DNA of 10,435 nucleotides from Nitrospirota bacterium (GCA_029858145.1 JAOUFP010000056.1:1-10435), one strand, 5' to 3'; shown: positions 1-7,191, counted from the stretch's first letter. Program-made: numbers and translations. Notes: a model not told the origin generated them from the letters alone.

Positions 1-156
1 GGGTGGTACATTCTCCAGGGCGGATCAAAAAAATTCAGTGTTGACATACCCCCTGAGACCTGCTCACAACTGGACGAAATCACAATGGAAGTTTCCGCTC
101 ACAACTTATCCTTAAGAGAAAGCCTGAATGTTTCGCCAGAGTCGTGCGCTCCTTAG
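1..156 (+). CDS. Periplasmic fimbrial chaperone, C-terminal end (partial)
   Basis: Reading frame 1 is open from the window edge to a TAG at 154-156 and gives the last 51 residues of a protein that starts upstream. The fragment (WYILQGGSKKFSVDI... ending ESLNVSPESCAP) resembles the second immunoglobulin-like domain of PapD-type pilus chaperones of the archaic CsuC group. These hold pilin subunits in the periplasm by donor-strand complementation and deliver them to the usher. Two cysteines (fragment residues 21 and 49) could form the disulfide often found in this domain. The gene overlaps the following usher gene by 29 bp in another frame, which points to one transcript and coupled translation. 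The family call rests mostly on position directly before an usher, because the diagnostic N-terminal half is outside the window. Confidence 0.72.
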   Translation, partial: GWYILQGGSKKFSVDIPPETCSQLDEITMEVSAHNLSLRESLNVSPESCAP

Positions 157-2446
157 CCTTACGCTTCTCTCCGCCTCCCTGATCGCCTCCCTTTCACCTG
201 CCGCGGCAGCCGAGAAACAATCCGTTCTAACCGTAATTCTGAACGCCGAACACAAAGGGGACTTCTTTTTCCTATTGACTGCAGAGCAGGATGTCCTCAT
301 GAAGAGAAGGGATTTTCTGCAGTTGGGGCTCTCAGAGGAAACAGCCGGCATCACCACTGTGTCGGGTGAACTCTATATTTCACTGAAATCGGTTTCAGGC
401 CTCGCATTTTCTGTTGATAAAAAAAGAGCTTCCCTTACGCTCCTTGCTGAACCCTCATTGTTCAAAGAGCAGACACTGGATATTTCCTACAGAAAGCCCT
501 ACGCGGTCACATACAGCAGGGACAACTCCGCCTTTCTCAACTACGGTGTACGTTACACCACACGCGAGCCTTCGTTCAATCTCTCGTCAGAACTGGGTTT
601 CCGAACCGCTGATTATCTCGCGACCTCTTCCTTTAATTACATCAGGAACGATGCGACAGACAAGAACGTGCGGCTCCTTACTTCTGTGCGGACTGACGAC
701 AGGGCATTGCTGAGGACATATGTTGCGGGCGATGCTCCTGCGGTATCGGGAATCCTGGGCACCTCTGCAGTCATCGGGGGTATTACGGTTGCGAAAAACT
801 ATGCGATAGATCCGTATTTCATCCGTTTCCCTTCGCTCTCTTTCTCAGGAGCAGTGGTAACCCCCTCGGAGGTGGATATCAGGGTGAACGGGATGAGCGT
901 CAGGAAGGAGGGTCTGCAGCCCGGTGAATTCCATTTCGACAATATCCCCGGCATCGTCGGACTGGGAACAGCCGATATTGTCATAAAAGACGCCTTCGGC
1001 AGGGAAAGCGTTCTCTCAAGAGACTTTTACTACAGTGATCACCTGCTGGAAAAAGGACTCCACGAGTACAGCTACAGTGTCGGCTTTATCAGGCGGGATC
1101 TTGGCACAAAGAGTTTCTCGTACGGGAAAGCCGCGGCCCTTGTGTTTCACAACTATGGCTTTTCCGCCGGCATGAAGGGAGGTTTCTTTCTTGAGGCCTC
1201 GGACGACCGGCTTACCATGGGCCCCGCCGGTTCCTTTCTCATACCCGGCATGGGAGTTGTTGATGCCGGTCTTGCCCTGAGCACATCAGAGGGAGAGACG
1301 GGATGGGGCGGGTATCTCAATTACTCTTTCAGCAGCAGGGTGTTCAATGCCGATATCTTTGCACGGTCCTTGTCGGAAAAATACAGCAACCTTACCCTTG
1401 ATTCCTCCGACGACAAGCCGTCCGTCGACGTGTCGGCGGTCGTGGGGGTGACCGGAAAGACCTACGGGTCCCTCTCGCTTGCTTCCTCGATTTCAAGGAT
1501 GCGCAATGAAGCCGACATCAAACATTATGCCGTCTCCTACACAAAGATATTGGCGAGAAACTGCACTTTTTTCGCAACCGCAAGCCGCACGGACGACAAC
1601 ACCGGCATCAATGACCAGCTCTTCTTCGGCCTCAACATATACTTCGGCAAAGGAATTTCCGGCAGCGTCAATTACCAGTTGCAGAATGAAGAAAACATCT
1701 CCGGCCTGAGTTTCCGGAAAAGCCTGCCTCCCGGTCCGGGCTTCGGATTCAGCATGGACGTCAGCAGCGGAGACACAGCGACTGATCTGGCCGGACTCAT
1801 GGAGTATCAGAATGACTACGGAATCTACGGATTCGGTCACCGGAGAAGAGACGGGTATGATGACACCCTCTTTTCCGCGGCAGGCGGGATCGGCTATATA
1901 GACGGTTCGGTCTTTTTCAGCAGGCCCATCCTGGACTCCTTCGCCAAGGTAAATATTGAAGGCCTCGAGGGGGTGAGAGTATATCATTTCGGCAATGAAA
2001 TCGGGAAAACAGACAAGGCAGGCAATGTCATAATTCCGGCTTTCCACTCATTTATCGATAACAAGCTGGATATCGAAAGCAGGGACATTCCGGTCAACTA
2101 CAGGACCCCGGCGCTCGTACGCTATGTCGCACCTCCCTTCCGGAGCGGATCGCTGGTCAAGTTCGACATAACAAAGCTCCAGGCAGTCAGCGGTTCCCTG
2201 TTTGTCATCGAAGACGGGATCAGGACGCCTGTCGAATTCGGAGAGATAACGGTCCTGGTAAAAGGGAAACGGTTCTCAGGGCTTGTAGGGCGGCGCGGGG
2301 AGTTCTATATTGAGAACGTGCCTGAGGGAAGGCACCGGGCGGAAATAACCTATAAATCCAGGCAATGTTTCTTTGAACTTGCTGTTCCTGACAGCCGCGA
2401 AATCTGGATAGATGTGGGTGAGTCGTACCTCCGGTGTGAAAACTGA
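128..2446 (+). CDS. Outer-membrane fimbrial usher (FimD/PapC family, archaic Csu-like type)
   Basis: The 772-residue protein is the outer-membrane pore and assembly platform of a chaperone-usher pilus. Residues 1-28 form a signal peptide (hydrophobic core, then SPAAAAEKQ). Residues about 33-90 carry the N-terminal chaperone-binding domain, in a form typical of ushers (VLTVILNAEHKGDFFFLL, then a D-F-L-Q-L-G-L motif). The middle is a beta-barrel of alternating aromatic strands. A plug domain lies near residues 235-300, with the hallmark pattern VNG, GEFHFDNIPG and IVIKDAFGRE followed by FYYSDHLLEKG. The C-terminal domain (about 690-772) has GEFYIENVPEG and two cysteines (CFFELAVP and the last CEN) that probably pair. 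The length is within the usher range. The ATG at 128 overlaps the chaperone gene and is followed at once by the signal peptide, so it is the natural start. The subunit downstream supports a pilus assembly operon. Confidence 0.93.
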   Translation: MFRQSRALLSLTLLSASLIASLSPAAAAEKQSVLTVILNAEHKGDFFFLLTAEQDVLMKRRDFLQLGLSEETAGITTVSGELYISLKSVSGLAFSVDKKRASLTLLAEPSLFKEQTLDISYRKPYAVTYSRDNSAFLNYGVRYTTREPSFNLSSELGFRTADYLATSSFNYIRNDATDKNVRLLTSVRTDDRALLRTYVAGDAPAVSGILGTSAVIGGITVAKNYAIDPYFIRFPSLSFSGAVVTPSEVDIRVNGMSVRKEGLQPGEFHFDNIPGIVGLGTADIVIKDAFGRESVLSRDFYYSDHLLEKGLHEYSYSVGFIRRDLGTKSFSYGKAAALVFHNYGFSAGMKGGFFLEASDDRLTMGPAGSFLIPGMGVVDAGLALSTSEGETGWGGYLNYSFSSRVFNADIFARSLSEKYSNLTLDSSDDKPSVDVSAVVGVTGKTYGSLSLASSISRMRNEADIKHYAVSYTKILARNCTFFATASRTDDNTGINDQLFFGLNIYFGKGISGSVNYQLQNEENISGLSFRKSLPPGPGFGFSMDVSSGDTATDLAGLMEYQNDYGIYGFGHRRRDGYDDTLFSAAGGIGYIDGSVFFSRPILDSFAKVNIEGLEGVRVYHFGNEIGKTDKAGNVIIPAFHSFIDNKLDIESRDIPVNYRTPALVRYVAPPFRSGSLVKFDITKLQAVSGSLFVIEDGIRTPVEFGEITVLVKGKRFSGLVGRRGEFYIENVPEGRHRAEITYKSRQCFFELAVPDSREIWIDVGESYLRCEN

Positions 2447-2505
2447 AAAGTTTTTTCCCGGCCATAAAACATCTGCTCTGGTATAATGGGAGGCAGGAAA
2501 TTGCA

Positions 2506-3012
2506 ATGTCCAGTGTTTACCGAAAAGCGATCTCAGTCGCCTGTCTCACTCTGCTGAGCGGCTGCCTTCTTGTTCTTTCAGACATGCCGGTCTTCGGTGT
2601 CTGCAGCGTATCAACTGCCCCTGTCAATTTCGGGGCATACGATCCTACATCGCCGGTCCCCCTTGATGCAACAGGAACAGTCACCGTGGATTGCAGCCTG
2701 AATCCTCCGCCCCCTAATCCTCCCGTCAATGTGAGCATCGATATCGGCCGGAGCACAACCTCGGGAACCTTTACCCCGAGAAGCATGAGGAACGCGGCCC
2801 TCCCGGATGTGTTAAATTATAACCTGTATGTCGATTCCGGCAGGACCTCAATCTGGGGTGACGGAACCGGCGGGACTTCAATCGTCATGCTCCTGAAAAT
2901 AAATAAAAACACCCCTCCCTTGCTGAGTACTGTCTACGGCCGTATTCCGGCAGGACAGGACGTTTCCGCGGGATTTTACGCTGACGCACTGATTGTAACT
3001 ATCAACTGGTGA
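2506..3012 (+). CDS. SCPU-domain (spore coat U-like) fimbrial subunit
   Basis: This 168-residue secreted protein matches the SCPU domain used as pilin in archaic chaperone-usher systems such as Csu. Visible family features are CSVSTAPVNFGAYDPTS (residues 33-49), PLDATGTVTVDC (52-63), LNYNLYVDSGRTSIWGDGTGGT near the middle, and the terminal GRIPAGQDVSAGFYADALIVTINW. C33 and C63 are placed to form the conserved pilin disulfide. The N-terminus is a signal sequence. It contains LSGC at 17-20, which looks like a lipobox, but the hydrophobic stretch runs past it and a later cleavage near residue 31 is more likely. It starts 59 bp after the usher behind a GGGAGG ribosome site at 2488-2493. Its place after the usher is that of the tip adhesin CsuE, but CsuE has two domains and this has one, so it may be a shaft or a simplified tip subunit. 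Confidence 0.88.
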   Translation: MSSVYRKAISVACLTLLSGCLLVLSDMPVFGVCSVSTAPVNFGAYDPTSPVPLDATGTVTVDCSLNPPPPNPPVNVSIDIGRSTTSGTFTPRSMRNAALPDVLNYNLYVDSGRTSIWGDGTGGTSIVMLLKINKNTPPLLSTVYGRIPAGQDVSAGFYADALIVTINW

Positions 3013-3278
3013 GGGACTGCTCCCGCAATCGCCGCTTCAAAAAAAGAGTCTAACGGGCGGATGTCTCTGTTCAACCGGAAAATGGCCACGCCAGATGCCT
3101 GTTGCCGTTTTTTCCATTTCCGACGCCCTGCTATTTGTCGTTGCTCAACCTCCCGCCGGGGACCATTCTGCACTGTGACACATAGTTGCCCACCTTCCTG
3201 AACCTCCCAGGCGGACGGTCTTCACGCGTTTCAGAAAGGGCCGATCCGCTTACCCCCCGTGCCTGAAGGATTCCGCTG
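3013..3278. other. Convergent intergenic region without a gene
   Basis: These 266 bp separate the ends of the plus-strand pilus operon and the minus-strand B12 operon. I see no convincing open frame and no clear intrinsic terminator for either operon. The best fold is an interrupted stem around 3212-3250 (GCGGA-CGG against CCG-A-TCCGC) with a loop of about 20 nt and no T-tract. Confidence 0.4.
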
Positions 3279-4415
3279 TTACCTGCTCTTCACTGAAGCT
3301 GAGAGTTCCCGAATGCCTTCCAGTTTCGCCTCGAGCCTCTTTGTCCCCTCGCCGTTTCCCGCATCCTGAATCGACACCCACTGCCGGAGTTTCGCGAGCG
3401 CCTTTCCGCTGTTGATCGCGTCACGGCTGATTTCCACCCCTTCCGCAGGGGTATCGCATTTGCCTGACAGGTACAGTATCGCTCCCGCGTTCAGACAGGT
3501 GAAATCAATGCATCCCTGATGCCCCTTCCCTGAAAGCACCTCTAAAAACCGGGCTGATTCCGCTTCAAGGCTTCCGCTGAAGGCGATCTGTTCAAAGGGG
3601 ATCCTTTTGATCCCGAGTTCCTCCGGCCTTATCACATATTCCCTGCACTCAGCACTAAAGAACTCATGCACCAGGGTTTCTCCGCAGGGGGAGATCTCAT
3701 CCATGCCAAGACCAGAGGCTTCGTCCTTTCCGTGGGCCACCATGCCCCGGACATAGCCGATATTCCTCATCACTTCACCGGCGGTCTTAAGAAGACGTTC
3801 GTGGTAGACACCCCTCAGCCCATAGGCGGGCCGCGCAGGGTTGGCGAGCGAGGCAGCGATGTTCAGGGTAGAGCCGAAGCGTATCTGGCTCAGGATCCTT
3901 CCCAGCGCGCCGGGATGCACCTTTGGGCTCATGCCGTTGAAGAGGCCGATTCCCGCTTTTTCGATGCTCTTTTGAACAATGCTCACATCGCATTCCACAG
4001 CAACACCTATCGCTTCAAGAATATCCACGGTGCCGCACCGTGAGGTGAGCGCGCGCGCCCCGTGTCTTGCCATCTTCACTCCGCAGGACGCTGCGACAAC
4101 AGCAGCCGCGCTGCTTACATTAAACGTCTTGAGCCTGTCCATCCCTGTCCCGGAATTCTCGAAAAGGTCTCCGGTGAGGGCCGGACTTGTGTGCGCTGTA
4201 TCGAGCTCATCGATCGCCTCCCAGGCCCCCGCGATCTCCTCCGCGGTCTCTCCCTTGCCCACCAGAGCGGCGAGAAAGGCGCCCTGCTGGAGGTCAGGCT
4301 GCCTGTTGAGAAGCACCTCCCTGAACATTTCATAGGTTTCCTGACGGGTGAGGCTCCTGCCCTCGATCAGCATCTGCACTTTTGCGCCAAATTCCTTTAT
4401 TGCTTCAGCATCCAT
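3279..4415 (-). CDS. Anthranilate phosphoribosyltransferase-like protein (TrpD family, glycosyltransferase family 3), divergent
   Basis: The 378-residue protein has the TrpD two-domain plan. An N-terminal helical domain (residues about 8-75; QGAFLAALVGKGETAEEIAGA) is followed by the alpha/beta phosphoribosyltransferase domain. The PRPP-loop motif reads GTGMD at 89-93 where TrpD has GTGGD, followed by the family-typical TFNVSSAAA. The KHGNR motif is RHGARA at 117-122, so the asparagine is lost. TSRCG at 124-128, R179 and the metal-binding DE pair (D239-E240, in MDEISPCGET) remain. About 35 C-terminal residues exceed the usual TrpD length of about 340. Family members join PRPP to an aromatic amine or base. 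The changed substrate-side residues, absence of other trp genes nearby, and a B12 riboswitch upstream argue against tryptophan synthesis. The start ATG follows AAGGGAGAAG, and the gene lies 15 bp after the dehydrogenase, so they form an operon. The true substrate is unknown. Confidence 0.85.
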   Translation of the reverse strand: MDAEAIKEFGAKVQMLIEGRSLTRQETYEMFREVLLNRQPDLQQGAFLAALVGKGETAEEIAGAWEAIDELDTAHTSPALTGDLFENSGTGMDRLKTFNVSSAAAVVAASCGVKMARHGARALTSRCGTVDILEAIGVAVECDVSIVQKSIEKAGIGLFNGMSPKVHPGALGRILSQIRFGSTLNIAASLANPARPAYGLRGVYHERLLKTAGEVMRNIGYVRGMVAHGKDEASGLGMDEISPCGETLVHEFFSAECREYVIRPEELGIKRIPFEQIAFSGSLEAESARFLEVLSGKGHQGCIDFTCLNAGAILYLSGKCDTPAEGVEISRDAINSGKALAKLRQWVSIQDAGNGEGTKRLEAKLEGIRELSASVKSR

Positions 4416-4430
4416 GTCTCTTCTCCCTTT

Positions 4431-5396
4431 CTACGGATATAAAAGTATCTTCATCCCCGCCCTCTCCTCGACGAGACAGAGGGCCTTGCCGAGTTCCCAG
4501 AGGGACATCCTGTGTGAAATCATGTCCCGGACCGCGATACTCCCTTCAGAGAGCATCTGCAGCGCCTGCCCGCCGTGACGAAAGCTGCAGCCGTATGCGC
4601 CGACAAGCGTCTGTTCATAATAGTGAAGCCTGTTGAAATCTACCGGCAGTTCCGCGGCGGCGCGGGGGAGCCCGGAGAAAATAACCACCCTGCCCCTCGG
4701 CCTGAGATGCCCGAGCGCCTCCCGGTAGGCATCTGCTGAGCCGACGGCAACAACAACGACGTCGAACCCCTTTACGGGCGGTGAAGCAAAGCCCCGTATC
4801 AGGGCCCGCCTCCGTTCATCAGGCTCCATCGAATACGGTATGGCGCCGAGGCCTGCCGAGGCCCGGCTTAGCAGGGTCCCTGCAGGTCCGGCCCCCCAGA
4901 TGCCTATGCGCTCCCCGGGGCTCAGCCCCGCAAGCTCAAGGGCGTTGAGGCAGCAGGAAAGCGGCTCGCTGAATACCGCCTCCTCGTCAGTGACATTTTC
5001 GGGTACAGGGATAACGCTCGCCTCAGGCGCCAATACGTATTCAGCAAACCCGCCGTCGCGGTGGAAGCCCATTATTTTCATCCCCTCGCAGAGATTTTCC
5101 GCTCCGCTGCCGCACTGTTGACAGCTGCCGCAGCTCGTCCCCGGATATACGTACACCCTCTGTCCCACCTCAAACCTCTTCACCGCAGGGCCGGTCCTGG
5201 TGATCACACCGACCACCTCTTCGCCGGGGACTCGGGGCAGAACAAGATCCCTGTGGCCCGCACGGATGATCTTGAGGTCTGTCCTGCACAGCCCGGTGAC
5301 CGAAACCCTGATAAGCACCTCTGCCTCGCCGGGAACCGGGATGTCCATTTCCGTAATACTGAACGAGCCGATTTCCTCAACGACTATCGCCTTCAT
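4431..5396 (-). CDS. Zinc-type medium-chain dehydrogenase/reductase (alcohol/threonine dehydrogenase-like)
   Basis: The 321-residue protein is an MDR-superfamily oxidoreductase that probably uses NAD(P)H. The N-terminal GroES-like domain has the first catalytic zinc ligand C37 (GLCRTD). The structural-zinc lobe has four cysteines at 89, 92, 95 and 103 with normal spacing. FSEPLSCCLNA supplies E144 as a possible ligand. The Rossmann motif GAGPAG is at 168-173. Two departures stand out. The GHE motif that supplies the catalytic histidine reads GEE (58-60). The protein is also about 20-25 residues shorter than usual, mainly in the part after the Rossmann motif. It may therefore bind zinc differently or act on an unusual substrate. 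It is the first gene behind the cobalamin riboswitch; its ATG is preceded by GAAGGGAGAAG, nearly the same ribosome site as the next gene. The specific reaction cannot be named from sequence. Confidence 0.88.
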   Translation of the reverse strand: MKAIVVEEIGSFSITEMDIPVPGEAEVLIRVSVTGLCRTDLKIIRAGHRDLVLPRVPGEEVVGVITRTGPAVKRFEVGQRVYVYPGTSCGSCQQCGSGAENLCEGMKIMGFHRDGGFAEYVLAPEASVIPVPENVTDEEAVFSEPLSCCLNALELAGLSPGERIGIWGAGPAGTLLSRASAGLGAIPYSMEPDERRRALIRGFASPPVKGFDVVVVAVGSADAYREALGHLRPRGRVVIFSGLPRAAAELPVDFNRLHYYEQTLVGAYGCSFRHGGQALQMLSEGSIAVRDMISHRMSLWELGKALCLVEERAGMKILLYP

Positions 5397-5412
5397 AAAC
5401 TTCTCCCTTCAC

Positions 5413-5457
5413 AAAATAAAAAAGGCCCCAATGGAACAATCTCCATCGGAACCCTTT
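5413..5457 (-). terminator. Intrinsic terminator of the cobalamin riboswitch (expression platform)
   Basis: On the minus strand AAAGG(G)TTCCGATGGA (5457-5442) pairs with TTCCATTGGGGCCTTT (5436-5421). The 15-16 bp stem has one bulged G and a few G-U pairs, and is followed by TTTTTTATTTT. It lies between the aptamer and the dehydrogenase start codon, so it would stop transcription before the operon when the riboswitch is in its bound state. I did not identify the competing antiterminator fold with certainty. Confidence 0.85.
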
Positions 5458-5485
5458 ACCATCAGGCACCCTGTATATGTCACCG

Positions 5486-5650
5486 CCTCAGCAGGTCTTC
5501 TGGCTCTCCCGACCTCTGCCAGCCTTCCCGCCCGCCTGCGGCGGGCAGTGGCATACTACCGGCAAAAGTGCTTATCCCGTCATAAAGACGGAATCGGGAT
5601 TACAGCGGCGGGACCGCCACGGAATTGCACCGTGTTCCGGGATGCTGAAA
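5486..5650 (-). ncRNA. Cobalamin (B12) riboswitch aptamer
   Basis: Read on the minus strand, this leader shows the conserved cobalamin riboswitch blocks in order. A GGAACACGGTGCAATTCCG block is followed by GGCGGTCCCGCCGCTGTAA, which matches the family core. Then come a variable CCGTC/GACGG hairpin, GCCACTG, a GC-rich optional hairpin (GCCCGC with GCGGGC), GGGAAGGC, and the B12 box AGCCAGAAGACCTGC. The ends TTTCAGC (5650-5644) and GCTGAGG (5492-5486) pair over 7 bp as stem P1. The aptamer begins one base after the transcription start predicted from the promoter behind it, and an intrinsic terminator follows. Cobalamin binding should switch off the dehydrogenase and TrpD-like genes. This is the strongest regulatory call in the window. 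Confidence 0.96.
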
Positions 5651-5657
5651 CAAAATA

Positions 5658-5687
5658 ATATTAGGAAATTCCGCCGGTATCTGTCAA
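5658..5687 (-). promoter_or_regulatory. Sigma70-type promoter of the B12-regulated operon
   Basis: On the minus strand a perfect TTGACA -35 box (5687-5682) is followed after 18 bp by TAATAT (5663-5658). The expected start near 5651 falls exactly at the first base of riboswitch stem P1. The promoter lies wholly between the IS element and the riboswitch, so the insertion has not removed it. Confidence 0.7.
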
Positions 5688-5752
5688 GGCTGCAGATTCC
5701 CGGCAGATACGGGTCTCCAATTCTTCAAAGACAGTGGTGTGTCTCCAGATAC
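5677..5752. repeat. CAGATAC/GTATCTG repeats around the B12 promoter
   Basis: GTATCTG at 5677-5683, overlapping the -35 box, is inverted relative to CAGATAC at 5704-5710. A second direct copy of CAGATAC lies at 5746-5752. GTCTCCA also occurs twice (5713-5719 and 5741-5747). The repeats may be a regulator's binding sites, but the units are only 7 bp and no regulator is identified. Confidence 0.3.
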
Positions 5753-5773
5753 TGCCTGTCTGCAAAATAAGCC

Positions 5774-5777
5774 CTAA
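5774..5777. repeat. Target-site duplication, left copy (CTAA)
   Basis: CTAA directly outside the left inverted repeat is matched by CTAA at 7345-7348 directly outside the right one. A 4-bp match is short but sits exactly at both IS boundaries. Confidence 0.6.
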
Positions 5778-5793
5778 GAGCCTGTCGGACTTA
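5778..5793 (+). repeat. Left terminal inverted repeat of the IS
   Basis: GAGCCTGTCGGACTTA is identical over 16 bp to the reverse complement of 7329-7344. The match stops at base 17. Confidence 0.9.
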
Positions 5794-5817
5794 GCTATTC
5801 ATGGCATAATAGATGTC

Positions 5818-7191
5818 ATGGAAAAATATATCAACATAGACAGAGACACACCCATGTTGTTGCCTCCTGATCTGCGGGAGTGGATAGCAGGAGATGATAT
5901 GGTGCATTTCGTAATCGATGCTATTGAAGGAATGAAGATAAATGGATTCAAGGTCAATCACCGTGGAACGGGCAGTGCTCAATATCCGCCACGGATGATG
6001 CTGGCGTTGTTAATTTACTGTTATGCCGATGGGATATTCGGGAGCCGGCGCATAGAGCGTGCGACATATCGGGATATAGCAGTGAGATACCTGACGGGCA
6101 ATACACATCCCGACCATGACACTATAGCCAAGTTCAGGCGGGAGAATTTCGAAGCTGTAGCGGAGTGTTTTGTTAGGGTTCTTGAGCTTGCACGAGAGAT
6201 GAAACTGCTGAGAGTAGGCACTGTAAGTATCGATGGGACAAAACTGAAAGCAAATGCAAGTAAACACAAGAATGTGGGGTACGAGCGAGCGGGACAACTT
6301 TTGGAGCAGCTTGATATCGAGGTGCGGGACCTTATGCAGAAAGCCGAAGAAGCTGACGGACGAGAGGAAGGGGCGGAGCAGGGGCTGCCTGAGGAGCTTG
6401 CGCGAAGGGAAAAACTGAAGAGCAAACTGCAAGAAGCACGAGGGAGGCTTGAGGAGCGTGCTAAAGCGCGGGCCCAGGCTGAACGAGAGGAATATGAACG
6501 CAAGCGTACAGACCGGGATGGTCGCAGTGGCAGCAGCAAAGGCAAGAAGATAAAGCCTCCCCAGGAGGAGCCGCGTCCGGATGAACAGGCGAACCTTGTG
6601 GATGCGGACAGCCGGTTAATGCGCAAGAGTAAGAGAGAAGGTTACGAGCAGGCGTATAACAGTCAGGCAGTAGTTGATGCAGATGGGTCACAGTTAGTGC
6701 TTGCGGCGAGGGTGACCCAGTGCGCCAGTGACAGCAATGAGTTGGTGGCGAATGTGAAAATGGTTTCGGAAAGCATTGGGAAAGTAGCGGTAGTACTTGC
6801 CGACAGCGGCTATGCCAATGGTGCCGAAGTGGATCAGCTTCAGCAAAGAAGTGCTAAAGATAAGATAGAAGTGTATGTAGCTGTAAGTGCCGAGGACAGG
6901 AGAAGATATGATTATAGACCTGAGAGAAAAGAAGACAAGCCCGTTAAAAATATATGTACGCCATGGAAGCTGCAGATGAAGGAGAAGATTGAAACTGAAA
7001 CCGGGCGTGCACTTTATAGCAGGCGAAAACAGACCGTGGAGCCGGTGTTCGGAGTGATAAAGGCAGCGATGGGATTTCGGCAGTTTCTTTTGCGCGGGCT
7101 GGACAAGGTACGAGGGGAATGGCAATTGGTTACCATGGCATACAACTTCAAGCGGTTATGGAACCTGAAGATATTGGCGGAACGGGGGTAA
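5818..7191 (+). CDS. IS1182-family transposase (DDE type, DUF772 N-terminus)
   Basis: From the ATG at 5818 the protein has 457 residues and begins MEKYINIDRDTPMLLPPDLREW, the usual start for this family. The frame is open upstream to 5734, but that extension crosses the IS boundary and is rejected. The N-terminal DUF772-like part has YPPRMMLALLIYCYADGIFGSRRIERA and the TGNTHPDHDTIAKFRREN motif. The catalytic core follows: the first Asp in VSIDGTKLKANAS, the second in VVLADSGYANGAEV, and the Glu in QTVEPVFGVIKAAMGFRQFLLRG. A highly charged, probably coiled-coil region of about 110 residues lies between the first and second catalytic blocks, as in other members. It cuts and rejoins the IS ends. 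No strong ribosome site is seen before the ATG, in keeping with low transposase expression. Confidence 0.95.
   Translation: MEKYINIDRDTPMLLPPDLREWIAGDDMVHFVIDAIEGMKINGFKVNHRGTGSAQYPPRMMLALLIYCYADGIFGSRRIERATYRDIAVRYLTGNTHPDHDTIAKFRRENFEAVAECFVRVLELAREMKLLRVGTVSIDGTKLKANASKHKNVGYERAGQLLEQLDIEVRDLMQKAEEADGREEGAEQGLPEELARREKLKSKLQEARGRLEERAKARAQAEREEYERKRTDRDGRSGSSKGKKIKPPQEEPRPDEQANLVDADSRLMRKSKREGYEQAYNSQAVVDADGSQLVLAARVTQCASDSNELVANVKMVSESIGKVAVVLADSGYANGAEVDQLQQRSAKDKIEVYVAVSAEDRRRYDYRPERKEDKPVKNICTPWKLQMKEKIETETGRALYSRRKQTVEPVFGVIKAAMGFRQFLLRGLDKVRGEWQLVTMAYNFKRLWNLKILAERG

Noticed and set aside
1493..2047. 184-codon minus-strand frame within the usher gene
   Set aside because: Antisense shadow of a well-supported usher coding region, with no ribosome site or family features.
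2441..2456. AACT-gaaa-AGTT followed by a T-run after the usher
   Set aside because: A 4-bp stem is too weak for a convincing terminator, and the next pilus gene belongs to the same operon.
2479..2487. Extended -10 sequence TG-G-TATAAT just before the SCPU gene
   Set aside because: A start near 2494 would lie after the gene's GGGAGG ribosome site, leaving a leader of about 12 nt without it, and there is no matching -35 box. The gene is more likely cotranscribed with the usher.
5061..5658. Plus-strand frames across the dehydrogenase start and riboswitch
   Set aside because: They lie antisense to a clear MDR gene and a clear cobalamin riboswitch and resemble no protein family.
5734..5817. N-terminal extension of the transposase frame
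   Set aside because: It crosses the IS boundary at 5778 into flanking DNA; the family-typical N-terminus begins at the ATG at 5818.
6021..6626. Long minus-strand frame opposite the transposase (201 codons)
   Set aside because: Serine/arginine-rich antisense shadow of the charged coiled-coil region, with no recognisable domain.
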